A stretch of 64,000 nucleotides of DNA from Protofrankia sp963555925. GTDB lineage: Bacteria; Actinomycetota; Actinomycetes; Frankiales; Frankiaceae. The stretch is from the NCBI GenBank assembly GCA_963555925.1, contig CAUVXJ010000044.1, positions 55,029 to 119,028 of the forward strand. Direction: 5' to 3'. Shown one piece after another: positions 17,030-23,873 of the stretch. The notes below the pieces were generated by a model. That model was not told where the DNA came from. It was given only the letters and a program-made list of their open reading frames with translations, and searched no databases. The translations under genes were made by a program, and so were the position numbers. Numbering within the stretch: position 1 is the first letter of the stretch; the number at the start of each line of letters is the position of its first letter.

Positions 17030-19360
17030 CTACCGCGCCAGGAGATCGGGCATGCGGGTCGCGGCGCCGCCGATGGGCTGGAAGCGGCGTAGCCGCAGGC
17101 TGTTGGAGACGACGAACAGCGAACTCAGCGCCATCGCCGCGCCGGCGATCAACGGATTGAGCAGACCCGTGGCGGCGAGCGGCAGAGCGGCGATGTTGTA
17201 GGCGAACGCCCAGAACAGGTTGCCCTTGATGATGGCAAGGGTGCGCCGGGCCAAGAGGATGGCGTCCACGGCCGCGCACAGGTCCCCGCGGACCAGGGTG
17301 AGGTCGCAGGCTTCGATCGCGGCGTCAGTCCCGGTGCCCATGGCCAGGCCGAGGTCTGCTTGGGCGAGCGCGGCGGCGTCGTTGACGCCGTCGCCGACCA
17401 TCGCGACGACCCGGCCCTGCGCCTGGAGCCGGGACACGACGTCGACCTTGTCCGTGGGGAGCACCTCGGCGATCACCTCGTCGATGCCGACCTGCGCGGC
17501 GACGGCGCGGGCGGCGCGGGTGTTGTCGCCGGTGAGCAACACCGGGGTCAGACCGAGGGTGCGCAGCCGATGGACGGCGTCGGCCGAGGTGGGCTTGACG
17601 GTGTCGGCGACGACGAGGACCGCGTGGGCGGCGCCGTCCCAGCCGACGAAGACCGGTGTCCGGCCGTCATGCTCGGCGGCCTGTGCGGCCAGATCGAGCT
17701 CGTCGGGGATGTGGACCGAGCGGTCGGTGAGCAGCCGGCGGCGGCCGGCGACGATCATGTGTCCGGCCACGACCGCCTGCACGCCGAGTCCGTCGACGCT
17801 GTGGAAATCCGTCGCGGCCGGCAGCGCCCCGATCCGTTCCCGTGCCCCGCGGGTGATTGCCCGGGCGATCGGATGCTCGGAGGCGTCCTCGACCGCGCCG
17901 ACCAGCCGCAGCACCTCATCGGGGTCGGCGCCGTCGGCCGGCACAAGATCGAACAGGCTCATCCGCCCGGTGGTCACCGTTCCGGTCTTGTCCAGGACGA
18001 CGGTGTCCACCCGCCGGGTCGATTCCAGCACCTCCGGCCCCTTGATCAGAATTCCGAGCTGGGCGGCCCGGCCGCTGCCGACAAGCAGGGCGGTGGGTGT
18101 AGCAAGGCCGAGCGCACACGGGCAGGCCACGATCAGCACGGCGACGGCGGCCGTGAATGCGACCGTCGCCCCCTCACCGAGAGCAAGCCACACCGTGGCG
18201 GTGGCGACCGCAAGGACGATCACAACGGGGACGAACACCGCCGAGACCCGATCGGCGAGCCGCGCGATCGCGGCCTTGCCGCTCTGCGCCGCCACGACCA
18301 GCTTGGCCATCTGCGCAAGCTGGGTGTCGGCACCCACCCGGGTCGCCCGGACCACCAGCCTGCCACCGACGTTCAGCGTGGCGCCGGTGACCGGATGACC
18401 CACCGTGACCTCGACCGGTAGTGATTCACCGGTGATCATGCTCGCGTCGACCGCCGAGCTGCCTTCCTCGACCACCCCGTCAGTGGCGATCTTCTCCCCC
18501 GGCCGGACGACGAAGCACTCCCCCACGGCCAACTGCTCCACGGGTATCCGCTGCTCCCGGCCGTCTCGCAGGACCGCGACGTCCTTGGCACCGAGCTCCA
18601 GCAACGCCCGCAGCGCGGCGCCGGCGCGGCGTTTGGCCCGCGCCTCGAAATAGCGACCGGCGAGGATGAACGTCGTCACTACCGCGGCGACCTCAAGGTA
18701 AATGCTGTCCGCGGCGCTGTCCCGGGTGGCGAGAAGCGTGAAGGGCATCGTCATGCCCCGCTCGCCGGCGTGGCCGAGGAACAGGGCGTACAGCGACCAG
18801 CCGAACGCCGCAAGCGTGCCGATCGAGATCAGCGTGTCCATGGTCGCCGCGCCGTGCCGCAGGTTCGTCCCCGCCGCACGGTGGAACGGGAATCCACCCC
18901 ACACCACGACCGGCGCGGCCAGCGTCAACGACAGCCACTGCCAGTTGTCGAACTGCAACGCGGGCACCATCGCCAGCAGTAGCACCGGCAGGCTCAGCAC
19001 CGCGGCGACGACCAGCCGGGTACGCAACGGACCGTTCTGATCCGTCGGCGCCGCCCCGCCGGTCTCGCCGCCGGGGCTCGCCCCAGCCCCATACCCGGCC
19101 GGCCGCTCCCGCCGCGGCTGGGGCACGAAGGCCCGGTAGCCCGCCTTCTCCACCTCGGCGATCAGGTCGGCTGCGGTGAGCCGGCCGGGGTAGACGACAT
19201 GCGCCTGCTCGGTGGCGTAGTTGACCGCAGCGCTCACATCGTCAAGCCTGTTCAGCCGCTTCTCGATGCGCGCCGCGCAGGACGCGCAGGTCATCCCCTG
19301 GATCGACAGGTCGATGGCACCGCCGCCGACAGGCCGCGCGCCATCCACAGTCGCGCTCAT
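17030..19360 (-). CDS. copA: Copper-exporting P1B-1 ATPase CopA
   Basis: 776 residues; ATG 19360 has a GGGAGA ribosome binding site. An N-terminal heavy-metal domain carries GMTCASC (C25, C28), followed by the P1B membrane helices. Further motifs are TGES (actuator), ACPCALG (ion-binding CPC), LDKTGTVTTG (phosphorylation), SEHPIARAI (nucleotide domain HP motif) and VGDGVNDAAAL (hinge). It pumps Cu(I) out of the cytoplasm. It lies downstream of copZ and csoR on the same strand; a palindromic repeat element is inserted between csoR and copZ. Regulation by CsoR from the 20122-20171 operators is inferred. Confidence 0.95.
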   Translation of the reverse strand: MSATVDGARPVGGGAIDLSIQGMTCASCAARIEKRLNRLDDVSAAVNYATEQAHVVYPGRLTAADLIAEVEKAGYRAFVPQPRRERPAGYGAGASPGGETGGAAPTDQNGPLRTRLVVAAVLSLPVLLLAMVPALQFDNWQWLSLTLAAPVVVWGGFPFHRAAGTNLRHGAATMDTLISIGTLAAFGWSLYALFLGHAGERGMTMPFTLLATRDSAADSIYLEVAAVVTTFILAGRYFEARAKRRAGAALRALLELGAKDVAVLRDGREQRIPVEQLAVGECFVVRPGEKIATDGVVEEGSSAVDASMITGESLPVEVTVGHPVTGATLNVGGRLVVRATRVGADTQLAQMAKLVVAAQSGKAAIARLADRVSAVFVPVVIVLAVATATVWLALGEGATVAFTAAVAVLIVACPCALGLATPTALLVGSGRAAQLGILIKGPEVLESTRRVDTVVLDKTGTVTTGRMSLFDLVPADGADPDEVLRLVGAVEDASEHPIARAITRGARERIGALPAATDFHSVDGLGVQAVVAGHMIVAGRRRLLTDRSVHIPDELDLAAQAAEHDGRTPVFVGWDGAAHAVLVVADTVKPTSADAVHRLRTLGLTPVLLTGDNTRAARAVAAQVGIDEVIAEVLPTDKVDVVSRLQAQGRVVAMVGDGVNDAAALAQADLGLAMGTGTDAAIEACDLTLVRGDLCAAVDAILLARRTLAIIKGNLFWAFAYNIAALPLAATGLLNPLIAGAAMALSSLFVVSNSLRLRRFQPIGGAATRMPDLLAR

Positions 19361-19379
19361 CAGCCATCTCCCGTCGCTT

Positions 19380-19604
19380 TCAGTGATCTTTCGACATCTC
19401 GTCGGCCAGTGCGTAGCCGGCCTCATCCACGGCGGTGCGAACCGCCGCCTCGTCGAGCGGCTGTTCGCTGGTCACGGTCACCGCGCCAGCGGAAAGATCG
19501 ACGGAAACGTCGCTGACACCCGCAAGGCGGCCGATCTCGCTGCGCACCGCGCTGACGCAGTGCGCACAGGTCATGCCGACAACGGTGTATGTGCTCGTGA
19601 TCAT
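19380..19604 (-). CDS. copZ: CopZ-like copper chaperone (heavy-metal-associated domain)
   Basis: 74 residues. ATG 19604 has AGGGAA seven bases upstream; a longer frame into the repeat element was rejected. MITSTYTVVGMTCAHCVSAV holds the GMTCxxC copper site (C13, C16), and the rest (SVDLSAGAVTVTSEQPLD, AVRTAVDEAGYAL) completes the ferredoxin-like fold. It delivers Cu(I) to CopA, whose gene starts 19 bp downstream. Confidence 0.93.
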   Translation of the reverse strand: MITSTYTVVGMTCAHCVSAVRSEIGRLAGVSDVSVDLSAGAVTVTSEQPLDEAAVRTAVDEAGYALADEMSKDH

Positions 19605-19652
19605 AGTCCGTTCCCTGTGTTCGTCGTGGCGGTTCATCGCCGATACCGACTT

Positions 19653-19817
19653 AGAGCGCCCGGCAATAGGGGCGTGGATCAAGGAGCGGGGCTGGGGTGC
19701 GTGCATCGCGAGGCGGCGGAGTGAGACACCCTGGTATTGGGTGTCGACCGACGACAACGTGGCGAGGTGCGCGCCCCAGCCCCGCGACGCCGCGTCCCCT
19801 ATTGCCGGTCGCTCTTA
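19653..19817. mobile_element. Complete copy of a palindromic MITE-like element
   Basis: A 165-bp stretch with terminal inverted repeats of about 20 bp: left AGAGCGCCCGGCAATAGGGG and right ending CCCCTATTGCCGGTCGCTCT, with further inner complementarity (GGGGCTGGGG / CCCCAGCCCC). No coding capacity is seen. A TA lies at or next to the ends. It is inserted between csoR and copZ, and its right end overlaps the csoR stop codon. Non-autonomous transposon is inferred; no transposase is in the window. Confidence 0.75.
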
Positions 19818-20105
19818 GGACCGGACCAGGCGGGCGATCGCCTCCGATGCCTCCCGTACCTTGCGGTCGGCATCCTCCCCGCCGGCCGCCGCGGCCCGCA
19901 CGACGCAGTGCGTCAGGTGCTCATCAAGGAGGCCCAGCGCGACCGACTGTAGCGCCTTCGTCGCCGCCGACACCTGGGTCAGGATGTCGATGCAGTACTC
20001 CTCCTGCTCGACCATCCGCTGCAGCCCCCGGATCTGGCCTTCGATGCGGCGTAACCGCTTGAGGTGGTCGTCCTTGTTGCCGATGTAGCCATGACCGGCG
20101 TCCAT
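19815..20105 (-). CDS. csoR: Copper-sensing repressor CsoR (DUF156 family)
   Basis: 96 residues; ATG 20105 has GGAGGG six bases upstream. The family core KDDHLKRLRRIEGQIRGLQRM is followed by the Cu(I) ligand set: Cys in EEYCIDIL, then His and Cys in DEHLTHCVV. This matches the C-H-C trigonal site of copper sensors, not nickel or formaldehyde relatives. Apo-protein binds GC-flanked dyads and releases on Cu(I). Two such dyads (20122-20138, 20155-20171) lie just upstream. The stop codon TAA (19817-19815) falls within the end of the inserted palindromic element, so the native C-terminus may have been altered. Confidence 0.93.
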   Translation of the reverse strand: MDAGHGYIGNKDDHLKRLRRIEGQIRGLQRMVEQEEYCIDILTQVSAATKALQSVALGLLDEHLTHCVVRAAAAGGEDADRKVREASEAIARLVRS

Positions 20106-20121
20106 GAACCCTCCAATGCCA

Positions 20122-20171
20122 ATACCCACTAGGGGTATATAAGATCGAAATCTTATACCCAGCAGGGGTAT
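20122..20171. promoter_or_regulatory. Two CsoR-type operators upstream of csoR
   Basis: ATACCCACTAGGGGTAT (20122-20138) and ATACCCAGCAGGGGTAT (20155-20171) are two 17-bp dyads with identical arms ATACCC/GGGTAT. A third dyad, TATAAGAT-CGAA-ATCTTATA, lies between them. They cover the csoR promoter. Confidence 0.8.
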
Positions 20172-20238
20172 CGGTCAACGGTCAACCGCGGACCATGGGC
20201 CACCAATCGCCGGCCGAGAAGCCCCTCCGCAGGCGGCT

Positions 20239-21540
20239 CTACCGGCTGTGTCGGCGGGGATGCGTCTCGTACATGCGGGTGGCGACGACCGCCCCGGAGG
20301 ATGCGGTGAGTACGGCGATGGCCCAGATCGCGGTGGTCAGGCCGTAGGCATCAGCGAGGACTCCGGCGAGCAGGGCGCCGATGGCGAAACCGCTGTCGCG
20401 CCACAGCCGGTAGACCCCGACCGCGCGGGCCCGCCAGGCGGGGTGGGCGACGTCGCCAACGACAGCGAGCAGGGTGGGGTAGACCATCGCGGTGCCGGCG
20501 CCGAGCAGGACTTGGGCGGTGGCCCAGATGGGGAAGGTGGTACCGGCGGCGACGAGGGCAATGGCGGCGGCCTGCAGCAGCATGCCTGTGGTGATCAGGT
20601 GTTTGCGGCCGATGTGGTCGGACCACCAGCCGGTGAGCATCTGGCCGGCGCCCCACACCGCCGGGTACAGCGCGGCGAGCACCCCGATCCGGGTGATGGA
20701 CAGGCCGTGGGCCGCATACAGCAGGGGGAAGATGCCCCAGGCGAGGGCGTCGTTGAGGTTGTTGACCATGCCGGCCTGGCTGGCCGCGGACAGGGCCTTG
20801 TCGCGGACGCTGGCGATCCAGAAGATCTGGCCGGTGGTCAGGCTCCCGTGATGCTCGCCATTCGTGGGTGCGGGGTCGCGGGCGGCCTCGGCGCGGGCGT
20901 GGCCGCGGGTCTCGCGCACCGCCAGCACCGACAGGCCCAGACCCAGTGCGGCGTAGGCGGCGCCGAGGAAGAAGGGCTGGGGCCGCAGCCCTGCGTGGGC
21001 GGCGATGACGCCGGTGGCCATGGCGGTGACCGCGACGGCCGCATATCCGGCGGCCTCGTTGAAACCCATGGCGAGCCCGCGGCGCCGGGGGCCCACCAAG
21101 TCGATCTTCATGATGACCGTGGTGGACCAGGACAGACCCTGGCTGACGCCAAGCAGGACATTGGCGAAGATCACCCAACCCCAGGTCGGAGCCCACATCA
21201 GCAGGACCGGCACCGGCAGCGCGACCAGCCAGCCTGCGACCAGCACCGGCTTGCGGCCGTAGCGGTCAGACAGCGTGCCGGCGAAGAAATTCGTGGCCGC
21301 CTTGGTGGCGCCGAAGGCCACGATGAAGGTGAGGGCCGCAGTGTAGGCGGACAGGTGGAAGACGTGTTCGGCGAGCAGCGGCAGCACGGTGCGCTCCTGA
21401 CCGAGCATGCCGCCGACCAGCGCGTTGACCGCCACCAGCAGGGAGAACTGGGCCAGGTTGGCGCGCAGCCCCCATCGCAGCCTGGCCTGGTAGGTACCCT
21501 CGGCGGCGGCCGTGGACGGGGCGGTGGATGGGGTCTTCAT
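20239..21540 (-). CDS. Major facilitator superfamily transporter
   Basis: 433 residues with 12 predicted helices. The loop 2-3 signature GTLSDRYGRKPVL is intact and its counterpart GWWSDHIGRKHLI appears in the second half. Its ATG overlaps the stop of the upstream MBL-rhodanese gene (ATGA), so it is co-translated with a sulfur-handling enzyme. Export of a sulfur compound or metal complex is inferred from that context only. There are several Met/His positions but no defining metal motif. It ends 20239, facing away from csoR. Confidence 0.88.
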   Translation of the reverse strand: MKTPSTAPSTAAAEGTYQARLRWGLRANLAQFSLLVAVNALVGGMLGQERTVLPLLAEHVFHLSAYTAALTFIVAFGATKAATNFFAGTLSDRYGRKPVLVAGWLVALPVPVLLMWAPTWGWVIFANVLLGVSQGLSWSTTVIMKIDLVGPRRRGLAMGFNEAAGYAAVAVTAMATGVIAAHAGLRPQPFFLGAAYAALGLGLSVLAVRETRGHARAEAARDPAPTNGEHHGSLTTGQIFWIASVRDKALSAASQAGMVNNLNDALAWGIFPLLYAAHGLSITRIGVLAALYPAVWGAGQMLTGWWSDHIGRKHLITTGMLLQAAAIALVAAGTTFPIWATAQVLLGAGTAMVYPTLLAVVGDVAHPAWRARAVGVYRLWRDSGFAIGALLAGVLADAYGLTTAIWAIAVLTASSGAVVATRMYETHPRRHSR

Positions 21541-22901
21541 GCGCCCTGCTCAAGCGGCCGGCCGGTCGCGGCGGCCCAATCTGCGGCGTCGCCGACCAGG
21601 ACCGCGAGCCCGCGCCGCCCGGCGCGCGCCAGCAGGCTGGCGGCGGTCATCGCGCGCTCACCGTGCCCGCACATCACCACCGCCCCGTCCGGCACGGCCT
21701 GCGCCTGGGCGGACAGATCGCCGAGCTCAATGTGCACCGTGCCGGGCAGGTGCCCGGCCGTGAATTCGGCCGCCTGCCGCACGTCCAGCACGGCGCGGTG
21801 GCCGATGCGGTCGGCGGTGACCAGTTCCAGGGTCTCAACGGGGCCGCCGTCGGCCTGCCAGACGTCCAGGCCGCCGCCCAGCCGCCCGGTCAGGTGCTCG
21901 TAGCCGACCTTGAGGGCCTGCCAGGCGACCTCACCGGGGTCCTGACCGGCGCCGAGGACAAAGACCAACGAGGTGTCGTCGGGCAGCAGCCAGCCCAGCC
22001 AGGTGGCGAACTGCTCGCGCAATGGGATCGAGACCGCGCCGGAAATGTGGCCGGCGGCGAAGTCGGCCACGGGCCGCACGTCCACGACGTACCCGCCGCG
22101 GTTGATCAGGTGGCGGACCGCTGTCGGGGTAAGCGGCTCCAGGTCCGGGGCGCCCGTGACCGGTACGGGGCCGCGGCGGTTGGCCTCGGCCAGACGGGCG
22201 AAGTACGCCGGGTAGGAGCCGAGGCTGCCCAGCAGCGCCGCCACGAAGGTGTCCTCGTCGGGAGCGGCCAGCAGCGCATTGGCGGCATTCTGAGCACCGA
22301 TGGTGGTGGTGCGCTCCGCACCGGGCGGAGCGGAGCAGAACGACCCGGCGCCGTGGGTGGGCCACACCGCTGTCTGGTCCGACAGCGCCGCCAGGCGGTG
22401 CAGCGAGCGGTACTGGGCACGGGCCAGCTCCTCGGTCCGGTCGGCTCCCAGCAGGTCGGTGCGCGCGGCAGAGCCGACGATCAGTGAGCCGCCGGTGAAC
22501 ACTCCCAGCTCCCAGGCGCCGTCCAGCAGCAAAAAGGCGAGGTGCTCGTCGGTGTGCCCCGGGGTGGCCAGTGCCCGCAGCGTCAGCCCGCCCAGGTCCA
22601 CCTCGTCCCCGTCACCCAACGCCCGGTGCGGGAACGTGCGGCGCCCGGCGGCCGAGGCCAGCACGACAGCACCGTCGTCGGCGGCCAGCTGGAGTGCGCC
22701 GGTGAGGAAGTCGGCGTGCAGGTGGGTGTCGGCGGCGAACCCCACCGTCAGGCCCCGCTTCGCCGCCGCCGCGCGCAGGGCGCGCACGTCCCGGGAGGCG
22801 TCCACTGCCAGGGCGCGGCCGTCGCCGAGGTCGACCAGGTAGGCGCTGTTGCCCAGACCAGCGTCGACCAGGGGGATCAGGTGCTCGTCGGTGAAGCTCA
22901 C
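21537..22901 (-). CDS. Metallo-beta-lactamase-fold hydrolase fused to two rhodanese domains
   Basis: 454 residues; GTG 22901 has GGAGGA five bases upstream, and a start four codons earlier is less well placed. The N-terminal MBL domain (about residues 1-230) has ADTHLHADFLTG (HxHxD metal motif), PGHTDEHLAF and WPTHGAGSF, as in persulfide dioxygenases. Two rhodanese domains follow. The first lacks a catalytic Cys (LVFVLGAGQDP); the second keeps it (VVMCGHGERA). It likely detoxifies persulfide or sulfide. It diverges from an ArsR-rhodanese regulator and is coupled to an MFS transporter. Confidence 0.88.
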   Translation of the reverse strand: MSFTDEHLIPLVDAGLGNSAYLVDLGDGRALAVDASRDVRALRAAAAKRGLTVGFAADTHLHADFLTGALQLAADDGAVVLASAAGRRTFPHRALGDGDEVDLGGLTLRALATPGHTDEHLAFLLLDGAWELGVFTGGSLIVGSAARTDLLGADRTEELARAQYRSLHRLAALSDQTAVWPTHGAGSFCSAPPGAERTTTIGAQNAANALLAAPDEDTFVAALLGSLGSYPAYFARLAEANRRGPVPVTGAPDLEPLTPTAVRHLINRGGYVVDVRPVADFAAGHISGAVSIPLREQFATWLGWLLPDDTSLVFVLGAGQDPGEVAWQALKVGYEHLTGRLGGGLDVWQADGGPVETLELVTADRIGHRAVLDVRQAAEFTAGHLPGTVHIELGDLSAQAQAVPDGAVVMCGHGERAMTAASLLARAGRRGLAVLVGDAADWAAATGRPLEQGA

Positions 22902-22987
22902 GGCGTCCTCCACAGGCGGCGGCAGGAACCGGGTGGCCGAGCCACCCGACTACTCATACAATATTCCATGGATTTATGGAGGATTCT
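22902..22987. promoter_or_regulatory. Divergent promoter/operator region of the sulfur-stress genes
   Basis: This 86-bp divergent region holds a perfect inverted repeat GGGTGGC-CGA-GCCACCC (22931-22947) and an AT-rich stretch around CCATGG (22960-22980). The ArsR-type regulator translated to the right is the likely binder; the exact site is not resolved. Confidence 0.45.
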
Positions 22988-23653
22988 ATGGGAGACCCCA
23001 CCCGCAAAGCCGCCCTGTACGAGGCGCTCGCGCTCACCGGCAAGGCCCTGGCCAGCGGCAAACGCCTGGAACTGCTGGACCTGCTCGCCCAGGGCGAGCG
23101 CAGCGTCGACGCGCTGGCCCGCGCCGCCGGACTGAACCTGACCACGGCCTCCGCGCACCTGCAGACCCTCAAGCAGGCCGGCCTGGTCGCCACCCGCCGC
23201 GACGGCGTACGCATCCACTACCGGCTCGCAGGGGTGGACGTCGCCGGCCTGTACGCGTTGCTGCAGCAGGTCGCCCGCACCCGCCTCGCCGCAGTCGAAG
23301 CCGCCCGCGCGGCTTACCTCGGCCCCGCCGACACCGACCAGCTCACCCGCGTGGAACTACTGGAGCGCGTCGCCGCCGGCACCGCCACCGTCATCGACGT
23401 GCGCCCGGCCGAGGAGTACACGGCAGGGCACATCCCCGGCGCGCTCTCCCTCCCACTGGACGAACTCGAAGCGCGCCTGGCCGACCTCCCCGACGGCACC
23501 GAGATCGTCGCCTACTGCCGTGGCGCCAACTGCGTCCTCGCCCACGACGCCGTCCGTCTGCTCACCACCCGCGGACGCCGAGCGCTACGGCTGGCCGACG
23601 GCATGCTCGAATGGCGCCTGAGCCATCTCCCCGTGACCGAAGGCGCCGCGTGA
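22988..23653 (+). CDS. ArsR-family regulator fused to a rhodanese domain
   Basis: 221 residues; ATG 22988 has GGAGG upstream. The ArsR winged helix occupies residues about 5-95 (GKRLELLDLLAQGERSVDAL, LNLTTASAHLQTLKQAGLV, RRDGVRIHYRLA). A C-terminal rhodanese domain (residues about 115-215) has VIDVRPAEEYTAGHIPGA and active-site YCRGANCVLAHDAV. The fusion suggests DNA binding controlled by persulfide or sulfur transfer at the rhodanese Cys. It diverges from the MBL-rhodanese/MFS operon, which it probably controls. Confidence 0.9.
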   Translation: MGDPTRKAALYEALALTGKALASGKRLELLDLLAQGERSVDALARAAGLNLTTASAHLQTLKQAGLVATRRDGVRIHYRLAGVDVAGLYALLQQVARTRLAAVEAARAAYLGPADTDQLTRVELLERVAAGTATVIDVRPAEEYTAGHIPGALSLPLDELEARLADLPDGTEIVAYCRGANCVLAHDAVRLLTTRGRRALRLADGMLEWRLSHLPVTEGAA

Positions 23654-23784
23654 ACGCCCCGAAGACGAAGGCCGAGCCGGTCCCGTGGTGCCGGCAGCGG
23701 CTGTTCCACCGTCAGGCGTATCTCAGTGCTGGAACCCCAGCGGGGCATGCCGTAGCCGAACGGTATACCGGCAGGGGGTATTGA
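23650..23784 (+). CDS. Possible 44-codon ORF coupled to the ArsR-rhodanese gene
   Basis: GTG 23650 overlaps the ArsR-rhodanese stop (GTGA) and runs 44 codons (VNAPKTKAEPVPWCRQRLFH...), ending just past a CsoR-type dyad. It has two features of a real gene (coupling, frame) but no recognisable family. It may be a remnant or noise. Confidence 0.25.
   Translation: MNAPKTKAEPVPWCRQRLFHRQAYLSAGTPAGHAVAERYTGRGY
23765..23781. promoter_or_regulatory. CsoR-type operator upstream of the second P1B ATPase
   Basis: ATACCGGCAGGGGGTAT has the same 17-bp layout as the csoR operators (arms ATACCG/GGGTAT, one mismatch from ATACCC). It lies 92 bp before the ATPase start, which suggests the pump belongs to the CsoR copper regulon. 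Confidence 0.65.
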
Positions 23785-23873
23785 TCAAGGATCGGCCGGC
23801 GGCAGCGTCGCGCTCGGGATTCGGCGTGCCGCCCGCTGTTCGGTGCACCGCTCGACCGGGAACAGGTGGGTCC

